36,849 bases of DNA from JAICLL01 sp035252155 (GTDB lineage Bacteria > Planctomycetota > Planctomycetia > Pirellulales > JAICIG01), in NCBI GenBank assembly GCA_035252155.1, contig DATFDL010000257.1:1-36849 (forward strand), given 5' to 3'. This document shows, piece by piece, positions 25,601 through 33,400 of the stretch. The translations under genes and the position numbers were made by a program. The stretch's first letter is position 1. Every line of letters starts with the position of its first letter. The notes under the pieces are model-generated. The model had not been told where the DNA came from. It worked only from the letters and a program-made list of their open reading frames with translations, and searched no databases.

Positions 25601-26108
25601 TGGTTGACCCGAGCTTATCGGCCAGCTCGCGCGGCAGACGAGCATTGTTGACGCGATGCGGCGTGACACGGGCGTCAGGCAGCGGTTTGCCATCCGGCGA
25701 CGTCACTTCCAGGAGCAGCGGTTGTTCGGCAGTCAGGCGTAGCTTGATCGGCGCGGCGTGCCGCGGCCAATCGCGTCCCACCAGGTACGACGCAAGCGTC
25801 TGCCCCGGCCGATGCACCCACACCACCAGCCAGGTTCGGGCCCAATCGCTTTCAGGAACCTCTGGGGCGAGATCGAAAGCAAACATGCCCGCCTGGTCGG
25901 TGCGCGTCGTGGCAATCAGTTCAGGCCGCGCGGGGATGTATCCCATCGAACGCCACCGATTGGGGCCGACATACGGTCCCTCGGCGAGAAATACTTCGGC
26001 ATCCTGTACCGGCCTGCCGGCGCCATCGACAACCGCACCCGTGATGGTGGTCGCCGTCTCGCTCACATCACAGGCGGCAAGCAACAATAGTGCAGCCAGG
26101 TTTAGCAT
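22605..26108 (-). CDS. Large lipoprotein with carboxypeptidase-regulatory-like domains and helical C-terminus
   Basis: This 1167-residue protein begins with a short signal peptide and lipobox LAAC (Cys13); it has no basic residue before the hydrophobic core, which is unusual. The ATG at 26108 is the only good start; GAGG lies five bases upstream. At least four beta-sandwich modules of the carboxypeptidase-regulatory type are recognisable by their openings: TITGAVVDGAGRPVQDAEV near 22, TLRGRVVDEKGRGVAGAEI, ALEGRVLDRERRPVADAVV and TVAGRVVDQHGAPLGAVRI. The last ~450 residues are alpha-helical, Ala/Leu/Arg-rich, and look like tetratricopeptide- or HEAT-like repeats (for example RALRVLHRMAAVDPRRAIRL). 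No catalytic motif was found. Such proteins are typical of planctomycetes. It likely sits on the membrane facing the periplasm. Function unknown. Confidence 0.87.
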   Translation of the reverse strand: MLNLAALLLLAACDVSETATTITGAVVDGAGRPVQDAEVFLAEGPYVGPNRWRSMGYIPARPELIATTRTDQAGMFAFDLAPEVPESDWARTWLVVWVHRPGQTLASYLVGRDWPRHAAPIKLRLTAEQPLLLEVTSPDGKPLPDARVTPHRVNNARLPRELADKLGSTTDDSGRTTLRLLDPASIDLLRVECDAYGTQWVGLPLPEADGARRVALTPVGSVRSRLMADDPRAVSAVPIRLATGLERNEEAPGGGFAETVTDALGRFEVKALAAGTLATTAEVPAEIPFRCQHGPRQAVAEGVANEFTISLERAVLVEGVVRDCDSGEPLADTSIWLDVFALPRNMPRSDQEGRYRAYLLPGQASASPWRMPRDYYYPSYTLDAQPVREGAERVELPPLLLARGATLRGRVVDEKGRGVAGAEIHCQWRLASSGPASQHAWSDREGAFEVYAVEPHAQLSLWASSAQGATAEPVQAVADAGQEIELVISQASALALEGRVLDRERRPVADAVVRLVWRQPDDENRAAAFAHFGGSERLLTDGEGRFRTPASLPRGLEYRAEIAAPGRSPTVTEFIDPVAWKSTSFGDIVMAAEPALRTVAGRVVDQHGAPLGAVRIFQSGDGPRRTQALTDAAGHFELPGVYAGPAFLFVEGPNLPLQGLRIDNDGSPAELPVHVGDDRPVRRLETLPEPLTSAERRKTALRLIEPLLPALKQGELESEKVSVLGILATLDPNRIAEYARLPVFSQLGLVDSEYCYHAARTLIYEDLEEALAMGEAIEQPHYRGRLYLAACDSLPDEQRERKMELLSTALLHARAEPERAQAVELMGQIGERWLDLGETERGTALLREGQKLAEQLPAPSEAAERAHDLAAHLRAYFAGSLARIDGPAAIKLSSGFSSDFADRYRVVVARGLAAHDPAAAERVLDDLDYGTGRDARALRVLHRMAAVDPRRAIRLARKLSEQADRGYALGIVAHGLVARDAAQATALLEEAFGLLERASAGGAYAWEHPAVLAAALLPVAERIDPALVDGYLWRAVAMRSPRAARVATEPGAALTTGALAMFVSRYDRQAARVLAAPIADHIRVFASDEDYWVTRLAWTSLAVVDAKRAEALLDALPEPPPLALRASKNIARRTLADAFSPTADRWWHKPYQFVLQMYDPDARDDAR

Positions 26109-26302
26109 TCGTGCCTCGCGAGCATGAGATTAGACGGCCACTGGCCGATTATCACACGACCTCAGGTAAGCCGCAACAATTTATCGCCAGAAGATTGCAT
26201 GAGCCGATTGGGCGCTTGGAGAACGATTGCTGGCCACTGGCGGCGCGTGCGGCAACTGGTAGGATGAAAACGCTCTTACGTCCCCTTTTGGTATTGCGCT
26301 TT

Positions 26303-26538
26303 CGACTCCATTGAGCTTGCCTCAAGGGTGAAGGAGATGGTGTGCTAGACCGGGAACAAGGCTCTTTCTGCGACCCCATCCAGCTTGCCTGGATGGTGAA
26401 GAAGATTTCCGCCCACGAAGCCGCGCGGCGCCATCTGATTCACCATCCAGGCAAGCTGGATGGGGTCTTTTGCCCAGTTCGTACGGCGGTTGCTAGCTCA
26501 CCATCTCTTTCACCGATCCGCACAAGGCGGATGGGGTC
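26303..26538. repeat. Nested inverted repeats upstream of the DinG gene
   Basis: The inner pair, 26372-26400 and 26439-26467, is a perfect 29-base inverted repeat around a 38-base loop. An outer, degenerate pair at 26303-26340 and 26501-26538 shows the same sequence theme (CCATC..TTCACC..AAG..GATGGGGTC) and also pairs. The whole array is thus a nested double hairpin within the spacer 26109-26588, ending 50 bases before the start codon. Nothing else, apart from presumed promoters, is visible in that spacer. Confidence 0.93.
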
Positions 26539-26588
26539 CGGATCCGCAACTCCAATACATCCGCTTAGCCTCGAGCACACCTCCGGCG

Positions 26589-28637
26589 ATGTCTGAAACC
26601 GATCGCGTTGAGCTTTCCGTCGCCGAAATTCTCGGTCCGCGCGGCCGTATCGCCCAGCGCCTGAATCACTACGAATCGCGCCCGCAACAACTTGCCATGG
26701 CTGAGGCCGTGGCCGCCGCGATCGACCAGCGACAGCACCTGGTGGTCGAGGCGGGCACCGGCGTCGGTAAAAGTTTTGCCTACCTGGTGCCGGCCATTTT
26801 GCACGCCACGCGGACGCAACAGGTAGGCACGCCCTCGCCCCCCGCGCAGAGCGAAGACGTTGATGAGACCGGCAGGCCACGGCCTCGCCGTGTTATCGTC
26901 TCGACACATACCATCAGCCTGCAAGAGCAGTTGATGCAGAAAGACCTGCCGCTGCTCAAGGCGGTGCTGCCCTGGGAATTTACCGCGGTGCTGGTCAAGG
27001 GACGGCACAACTACCTCAGCCTGAGGCGGCTGGAAAGCGCCGGCCGCCGGGCGGCTAGCCTCTTCCTGCCCGGCGAGGAGATGCGTGAGCTCCGGCGGCT
27101 TGAACAATGGAGCCGGCAAACCGACGATGGCTCGCTCAGTGATCTCGATTATCGCCCCCTGTCTGGCGTCTGGGACGAGGCGGCCAGCGATCACGGCAAC
27201 TGTATGGGCCGGCAATGCCCGACCTACGAAGCCTGCTTTTATTATCGCGCCCGCCGCCGCGTGCAGAACGCACAGGTGCTAGTGGTTAACCACGCCTTGT
27301 TTTTCAGCGATCTGGCGCTGCGCATGGCCGGCGCCAGCATTTTGCCCGACTACGACGTCGTTGTCTTCGACGAAGCGCATACGCTCGAAGGGGTGGCCGG
27401 CGACCATTTGGGCCTGAGCGTCAGCTCCAGCCAGGTGGAATGGGTGCTGCACAAGCTCTACAACGAGCGGACCAACCGCGGACTGCTGGTGCATCATCGC
27501 CTCCACGAATTAACGGATGAAGTGAACGCCTGCCGCTATCGGGCACTCGAATTCTTCGACAACATCGGCATTTGGCAGCGGCTCAAAGGCCGGCCCAACG
27601 GCCGCGTGCTTCAGCCGGAAGTTGTGGCCAACGAAGTCAGCCCCGCCTTGCGGCGTTTGGCCGCTCGGCTGGAAGTCCGCGGCGACGCGTTGCCCAAGCC
27701 CGAAGACCGGCACGACTTTAAATCGGCCGGCGACCGCCTGAGCTTGCTGGCCGGCCAAATCGAGGCTTGGCTCAAACAATCGCAAACCGGCAGCGTTTAT
27801 TGGATCGACCAAGTCGAGGGCAGGCGGCCGCGCACGGCGCTCAGCTCGGCCCCGATCGACGTCGGCCCGCTGCTACGCGAGCACCTTTTCGACCACGTGC
27901 CGAGCGTGATCATGACCAGCGCCACCTTGGCGGCCGGCCGAGCGCGCTCGTTCGATTTTTTCAAGTCGCGCATCGGCCTGACCGAAGCGGCCGGGCAGGC
28001 GATGGGCAGCCCTTACAACTATCGCGAGCAAGCCACGCTGGTGCTGCTGCCCGACATGCCTGATCCGACGAACGACAAAGACGCGTTCGAGCGGGCGTCG
28101 CTCGAAATCGTCCGCCGCTACGTGGCGCGCACCGACGGCCACGCCTTTGTGCTCTTCACTAGTCATGCGCACTTGCGGCAGGCGGCCGCGGCCCTGTCGC
28201 CTTGGCTGGCCGAGCACAACCTAGCGCTCTATTCGCAGTCCGACGGCACTCCGCGCACCAAGCTGATTGAGGTGTTCAAAGCCAACCCGCGGGGCGTGCT
28301 CTTGGGCACCGACAGCTTTTGGCAGGGCGTCGATGTGCCGGGCGACGCCTTGCAGACGGTAATCATCACGCGGCTGCCGTTCGCCGTGCCCGATCGGCCG
28401 CTGCTCGAAGCGCGGCTCGAAGCCATCCGCGCCGGCGGCGGCAACCCGTTTCAGAGCTACCAGCTTCCCGAAGCGGTGTTGAAGTTGAAGCAAGGTTTTG
28501 GGCGGCTCATCCGGGGTCGCAACGACCGGGGAACCGTGGTGATTCTCGACCCGCGCGTGGTGACGAAGCCCTACGGCAAACTATTTCTCGAATCGCTGCC
28601 CGACTGCCGCCGTGTCCATGACTCCGCAAGCAAATGA
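26589..28637 (+). CDS. dinG: DinG-family (XPD-like) DNA helicase
   Basis: This 682-residue SF2 helicase is of the DinG/Rad3 type. Walker A is GTGVGKS at 56-62, VVFDEAHTLEG carries the DEAH box near 261, and the later motifs are VIMTSATLAAGR, GTDSFWQGVDVPG and QGFGRLIRGRNDRG. DinG unwinds 5'-3' DNA and D- or R-loops and usually holds a [4Fe-4S] cluster. Three Cys are present as C205-x4-C210-x5-C216. The first cluster Cys, expected in the KGRxNYxC segment, is Ser144 (KGRHNYLS). The ATG at 26589 matches the conserved opening; the frame upstream runs through the hairpin and is not coding. The stop overlaps the aminotransferase ATG by 4 bases. Confidence 0.92.
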   Translation: MSETDRVELSVAEILGPRGRIAQRLNHYESRPQQLAMAEAVAAAIDQRQHLVVEAGTGVGKSFAYLVPAILHATRTQQVGTPSPPAQSEDVDETGRPRPRRVIVSTHTISLQEQLMQKDLPLLKAVLPWEFTAVLVKGRHNYLSLRRLESAGRRAASLFLPGEEMRELRRLEQWSRQTDDGSLSDLDYRPLSGVWDEAASDHGNCMGRQCPTYEACFYYRARRRVQNAQVLVVNHALFFSDLALRMAGASILPDYDVVVFDEAHTLEGVAGDHLGLSVSSSQVEWVLHKLYNERTNRGLLVHHRLHELTDEVNACRYRALEFFDNIGIWQRLKGRPNGRVLQPEVVANEVSPALRRLAARLEVRGDALPKPEDRHDFKSAGDRLSLLAGQIEAWLKQSQTGSVYWIDQVEGRRPRTALSSAPIDVGPLLREHLFDHVPSVIMTSATLAAGRARSFDFFKSRIGLTEAAGQAMGSPYNYREQATLVLLPDMPDPTNDKDAFERASLEIVRRYVARTDGHAFVLFTSHAHLRQAAAALSPWLAEHNLALYSQSDGTPRTKLIEVFKANPRGVLLGTDSFWQGVDVPGDALQTVIITRLPFAVPDRPLLEARLEAIRAGGGNPFQSYQLPEAVLKLKQGFGRLIRGRNDRGTVVILDPRVVTKPYGKLFLESLPDCRRVHDSASK

Positions 28638-29866
28638 CGTACTTGGCCATCGATGGCGGAAAACCGACCTTGCCCGACGGGCCGCCGAACTGGCCAGCGG
28701 CCGATGCCGAGGTGCGCGAGGCGCTGCTGGCCGCCTGGGCCGATGGATCGTGGGGACGCTACCATGGCCCGCACGTCGAACGGCTCGCCGCGGCCTTGGC
28801 TGAGTTTTATCAATCGCCCTTCGTGCTGCCCTGCTGCTCGGGCACCTTCGCCGTCGAGCTGGCCCTGCGCTGCCTGCACGTCGGATCGGGAGACGAAGTG
28901 TTATTGGCCGGGTATGACTATCCGGGCAACTTTCGGGCAATCGAGGCGGTCGGCGCACGCCCGGTGCTGGTCGATGTCGACGCGGATAATTGGAATCTCA
29001 ATGCGAAGTTGTTGCCGTTGGCATTGGACGAAAACGAGAGCTGGCCGGCCACAAGGGCCGGGGCTACCGAGCAACACGACAACAAGCCGGCCACGAGGGC
29101 CGGGGCTACCGAGTCGGCGAGCGCACTGCCCGGGCGGCTTAGGGCGATCGTCGTGTCGCATCTGCATGGCGGCTTAGTGCCGATGCGGGATGTCATGCAA
29201 TTCGCCAAAGAACACCACTTGGCAGTTGTCGAAGATATCTGTCAGTGTCCGGGAGCCGTGGTCGATGGCCGGCCGGCGGGCACGTGGGGCGATTGCGCGG
29301 CGCTCTCATTCGGCGGCAGCAAGCTGCTCTCGGCGGGGCGCGGAGGAGCGGTGCTGACACGACATGCCGATGCCTACCAGCGCGGCAAGATTTTTTGCGA
29401 ACACGGCAATCACGCTTTTCCGCTCAGCGAGCTGCAGGCCGCCGTGCTCTTGCCGCAACTTGCAAGGTTGGGCGAACGCAATGCCGCGCGGCGCGCGGCG
29501 GCCGAGCGGCTAGTGTCGTGGCTGGCAGGCGTGCCCGGACTGACGCCGCTGGTGAATCGCGCGGCCTCGACGCCAGTTTATTACAAGCTGGGATTTCAAT
29601 ACGACGCTCGGGCGTTGGGTGGGCGAACGAGGGCGGAGTTCATCGCCGCGGCACAGGCCGAGGGCGTAGCGATCGACGCCGGCTTTCGTGGGTTTGCTCT
29701 GCGCGGGCCGGGCCGCTGCCGAGTGGCGGGCGAGCTGGTCGAGAGCCGCCGCGCGGCCGAGAGCTGCCTGGTGTTGCATCATCCTGTGCTGCTCGAACCG
29801 CCCGAGACCATCGACTGCGTCGCCAATGCGCTGCGCAAAATCGCAATAGCCTGGCGAACGGAATGA
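28634..29866 (+). CDS. DegT/DnrJ/EryC1/StrS-family PLP aminotransferase
   Basis: This 410-residue protein is a sugar-aminotransferase-like PLP enzyme. The internal-aldimine Lys is K230 in FGGSKLLSAGRGG. Upstream are the SGTFAVELALRCL cofactor-binding turn and VVEDICQCPGAVVDG, the usual Asp-Ile-x-Gln segment. GNHAFPLSELQAAVLLPQL is the conserved helix. The opening LAIDGGKPTLP is like that of AHBA-synthase-type members. Substrate unknown: amino-sugar or amino-acid-derived aromatic. Residues 134-164 contain two PATRAGATE copies made by a repeat, 29043-29112, inserted between conserved segments. The ATG overlaps the DinG stop (ATGA), so it is probably co-transcribed and coupled. Confidence 0.9.
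   Translation: MTYLAIDGGKPTLPDGPPNWPAADAEVREALLAAWADGSWGRYHGPHVERLAAALAEFYQSPFVLPCCSGTFAVELALRCLHVGSGDEVLLAGYDYPGNFRAIEAVGARPVLVDVDADNWNLNAKLLPLALDENESWPATRAGATEQHDNKPATRAGATESASALPGRLRAIVVSHLHGGLVPMRDVMQFAKEHHLAVVEDICQCPGAVVDGRPAGTWGDCAALSFGGSKLLSAGRGGAVLTRHADAYQRGKIFCEHGNHAFPLSELQAAVLLPQLARLGERNAARRAAAERLVSWLAGVPGLTPLVNRAASTPVYYKLGFQYDARALGGRTRAEFIAAAQAEGVAIDAGFRGFALRGPGRCRVAGELVESRRAAESCLVLHHPVLLEPPETIDCVANALRKIAIAWRTE
29043..29112. repeat. Two in-frame copies of a GGCCGGCCACGAGGGCCGG repeat
   Basis: The copies at 29043-29070 and 29085-29112 are nearly identical and both are translated as PATRAGATE in the aminotransferase. A third copy, GGCCGGCCACGAGGGCCGGG, lies in another frame context at 31704-31729, inside the glucan synthase gene. 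The unit has a small internal palindrome (GGCC..GGCC). Confidence 0.9.
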
Positions 29867-29890
29867 ATTACGTGCAACGACAATTGCTAA

Positions 29891-29906
29891 ACGGAATGAA
29901 TTCCGT
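29891..29906. repeat. Small hairpin ACGGAAT-GA-ATTCCGT
   Basis: Perfect 7-base arms with a 2-base loop lie in the spacer 29867-30002 after the aminotransferase. A partial copy (AACGGAATGAATT) occurs at 29858-29870. It may be a repeat remnant; no T-tract follows. Confidence 0.65.
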
Positions 29907-30002
29907 TCTACAAGGGGCTGGTTCCCAACATCAGCCAGATTTGGTACGCTTTGTGCATCGCCTCGGGCGCTCTGCGCATTGGGGCTGATACTCAATCGGA
30001 GC

Positions 30003-30482
30003 ATGGCAGCCATGATTGAATTCGATCGCTTGCGGTACGATCTGGTGCATGGGACGCCCGAGACATCGGCCCGCCCGGCACCACAGCCGAGCGCGGCTGT
30101 GCCACAATCACAGCCGAGGGCGGCTGTGCCACAGAGGGCGGGTTTGCCACAACCTTGGTTGGCGACGTGCGCCGGGGCGCTCTTGGCCGGCTATGGTTTG
30201 ACGCGGCGGCAGCGCTTTTGGCGGATTGGCTTTCTTTCCGCCGCTGCCGGCTTGCTGTTTTATGGCTGGGATCAGCGGCGAACATCCGCAGCGTTGCACG
30301 AGGCCGATGATGGGACTCGCAAGCTCGTCCCACCCTACAGCCTGAGTGGACCGTACGGCCGGTCGCCCGAATCGCTTTCACGAGCCGACGAGCCGCTCGT
30401 TGAAATGAACGTCGAGCATCCGGTCGATCTGGCGAGCCAGGGTTCGTTTCCCGCCAGCGATCCGCCGTCGCTGAGTCCATGA
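30003..30482 (+). CDS. Small membrane protein with repeat-derived segments and a SFPASDPP tail
   Basis: This 159-residue protein starts at ATG 30003; ATG 30012 is also possible. The N-terminus (MIEFDRLRYDLVHG) is followed by a repeat-derived, Pro/Gln/Ala-rich stretch (residues about 26-50, from bases 30080-30147). Two hydrophobic helices follow: WLATCAGALLAGYGL and FWRIGFLSAAAGLLFYGW, similar to the DUF2892-type pair. After a second repeat-derived segment (residues about 103-112, bases 30309-30338) comes the tail HPVDLASQGSFPASDPPS, a motif I know from many small bacterial membrane and cell-surface-associated proteins, function unknown. It ends 10 bases before the glucan synthase gene and is probably co-transcribed with it. 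Confidence 0.75.
   Translation: MAAMIEFDRLRYDLVHGTPETSARPAPQPSAAVPQSQPRAAVPQRAGLPQPWLATCAGALLAGYGLTRRQRFWRIGFLSAAAGLLFYGWDQRRTSAALHEADDGTRKLVPPYSLSGPYGRSPESLSRADEPLVEMNVEHPVDLASQGSFPASDPPSLSP
30080..30147. repeat. In-frame tandem ACAGCCGAGGGCGGCTGT units
   Basis: Two hairpin units (ACAGCCGAGCGCGGCTGT, then ACAGCCGAGGGCGGCTGT), each followed by GCCACA, plus a partial third unit, lie in the coding frame of the small membrane protein. They give PSAAVPQ, PRAAVPQ and AGLPQ. The family is the one seen as long inverted repeats at 968-1040 and 6689-6769. Confidence 0.9.
30309..30338. repeat. In-frame copy of the GTGGGACGAGCTTGCGAGTC repeat
   Basis: 28 of 30 bases match the reverse complement of 771-800. 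In the small membrane protein it is translated as DGTRKLVPPY. Having the same element intergenic and coding indicates insertion, not common ancestry of the gene. Confidence 0.88.
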
Positions 30483-30492
30483 GTCCATTGGC

Positions 30493-33400
30493 ATGAGTGT
30501 CTCGACGGAGCTTCCTCCGACCGCCGCCGGCGCGCCTGGGGTGGCCGATCGCCTGTTCTCGTTTTTGCTGGGCGACGAGCCGATCCGCGCCGAGGTTTTC
30601 GGTCTCGAAGGACTGGAGAATCACGCCCGGCAGTTAGCCGAAGCGGCCCGCGTGGGGCGGGTGCGGCCCTATCCGCTGCACCACCGCTTTGTGGCCAACG
30701 GCCGCGAGCTGGCCGAGGCCCACCGGCGGATCGTCGCAGCCACCACGCGCGAAGAGACGATCACCACCGACGCCGAGTGGCTGCTCGACAACTATCACAT
30801 TATCGAAGACGCGCTGCGCGAGGTCCGCCAGGACTTGCCGCACGGTTACTACGCCCAGTTGCCCAAGCTGCTCGACCCTCCGTTCCGCGGCTTGCCGCGT
30901 GTCTATGCGATCGGCGTCCAACTGATCGCCCATACCGATAGCTCGCTCGACGAAACGAACGTCACGCGCTTCGTCCAGGCGTATCAGCAAGTCGCGCCGC
31001 TGACGATCGGCGAGCTGTGGGCCGTGCCGATCATGCTGCGGCTGGGGCTGCTGGAGAACTTGCGCAATCTTTCGCGCAAGATGCTGCAAGCCTGGCAAGA
31101 GCGCGACAAGGCAGACAGTTGGGCGCGGCGGTTGACGGCCGCCCACGAGGTGGCCGGTTCGATTGTCATGCGGCTGACGGAGTTATTCGCCGAGGCGCCG
31201 GCCACTCGTTGGTCGGATGCGTTTCTCGTGCGGCTGATGCAGGCCCTGCGCGACCAAGGCGAAGACGCCCTTCACGCCGTCGAATGGCTCGAGCGGGCCG
31301 TCGAAGAGCACGGCGCGAGCATCGCCGACGTCTTGCGCCGCGAGCACCAGCGGCAAGCGGCCAGCCAGGTGTCGGTGGGCAATTGCGTTACCAGTCTGCG
31401 GGTGCTGTCGAGCATCGATTGGTCGATCTTTTTCGACCGCACCAGCCTGGTCGAAGCGGTGTTGAGAGGCGATCCGGGCGGAATCTACGCGATGCAGGAT
31501 TTTGCGACGAAAGACCGCTATCGCCAGACGGTCGAACAATTGGCCCGCCGCTCGCGGTACGATGAACTGACTGTAGCGCGGCGGGCCGTTGACTTGGCCC
31601 AGGCAGCGCCGGTCGGCGGCACCGGCCAGGCGGGCGGCGCAAGGTCGGCTTTCCCTCCGCGAAAGGACGTTCTTTCGCGGAGCGAAAGACGACAATCCCC
31701 AGAGGCCGGCCACGAGGGCCGGGATTACCTGGCTGCGGCTCATGTCGGCTATTACCTGATCGGCCCGGGGCGATTCGAGTTTCGCTCGGAGCTGGGCTAC
31801 CGTCCGACGCGGCGCGAGCGTCTGCATGAGGCGGTGCTCGCACACGCCGAACTGCTCTATTTCGGAGAGTTGACGCTGGTCGCGGGCGCGGTGCTGACGG
31901 CCCTGCTTGCCGCCGCGCATTATTTGCTGGCCGCCGGCGGGTGGCAACTGCTCTTGATGGGCCTGGCGTTGGTGCTGCCCGTGAGCGAGGTGGCCGTGGG
32001 GCTCGTTCACAAGGCGATCACCTGGCTTCTGCCGCCGCGGGTGCTGCCGAAGCTCGATTTTAAGCTAGGCGTCCCCGTCGAATGCGCCACCTTTGTCGTC
32101 ATGCCCAGCATGCTCGTTCGCGGCGACAGCGCCCAGTTGTTGGCTGACAAGCTCGAAGTCCATTATCTCTCGAACTCCGATCCGCAATTGCGATTTGCCT
32201 TGCTGACCGACTTTGCCGATGCGCCCAACGAGCATCAGCCGGAGGACGACGCGTATCTGAACGACGCGCTGGCGCGGATCCGAACGCTCAACGAGCGATA
32301 TTGCCGGCACGGGCCGCCGCGGTTTTTTCTGTTTCACCGCTGCCGCAAATTCAACCCGGCTCAGAACTGCTGGATGGCCTGGGAGCGGAAACGCGGCAAG
32401 CTGAGCGAGTTCAACCGCCTGCTCCGCGGCGCCGGCGACACCAGTTTTACGGTGGTCAGCGGCGACCTCGGCCAGTTGCCTCGTATTCGCTACGTCATCA
32501 CGCTCGACGCCGACACCCAGTTGCCGCGCGAGACCGCGCGGCGGCTGGTGGGCGCGCTCGACCATCCGCTCAATCGCCCCCGCTTCGACCCCCGCGCGGG
32601 CCGCGTGGTCGAGGGCTACGGCGTCTTGCAGCCGCGCGTCAGCTTCGACCTGGTGGCGGTGGGCCGCACGCGGTTCTCGCGGCTGTTGTCGAACTCGGCG
32701 GGGCTCGATCCGTACACCACCGCCAGCTCCGACGTTTATCAAGACCTGTTTGGCCGCGGCAGCTTCATCGGCAAGGGCATCTATGATGTCGACGCCTTTG
32801 AAGCAGCGGTCGGGCAGACGTTTCCTGAGAATCAAATCCTCAGCCATGATCTGATCGAGGGGAATTACGCGCGGTGCGGCCTGGCCACCGACATCGAGCT
32901 GGTCGACGACTTTCCCGCGCGTTACCACGCCTATGCCCGACGCGAGCATCGCTGGGTGCGCGGCGATTGGCAGTTGTTACCGTGGCTTTCCACGATCTTT
33001 CGTTCGACGAAAGAACATGCGCCCTGTAGGGAACGCCCTCCGTGGCGTTCCGTGAACTCCGAATCGACGTCGGTACGCAATGCTCGGAACGCCACAGAGG
33101 GCGTTCCCTACATAGATCGTGGCCCCGCGGCGCTTCCGCTCGTCGAGCGCTGGAAGGTGTTCGACAACCTGCGGCGAAGCCTGGTGCCGCCGTCGCTGCT
33201 ATTGCTCTTGATCTTAGGCTGGACGCTCGACGCGAGCACCGCCTGGTTCTGGACGGCGGTGGCATTGGCGGTGCTGGCGCTGCCGCTGATTCTCCGCTTG
33301 ACTGCAACCCTCTGGCATATCCTGCGACAGGCGCCGCACGCATTAACCCGAAGCGCCAGCGAGGAACCTGGCGCGACGATCGTCGCTCGCGCTTCGGGTT

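Noticed and set aside
32996..33117. Frameshift or gene boundary in the glucan synthase
   Set aside because: The odd peptide here first suggested a break, but the frame continues without stop into conserved sequence, and a palindromic insert explains it.
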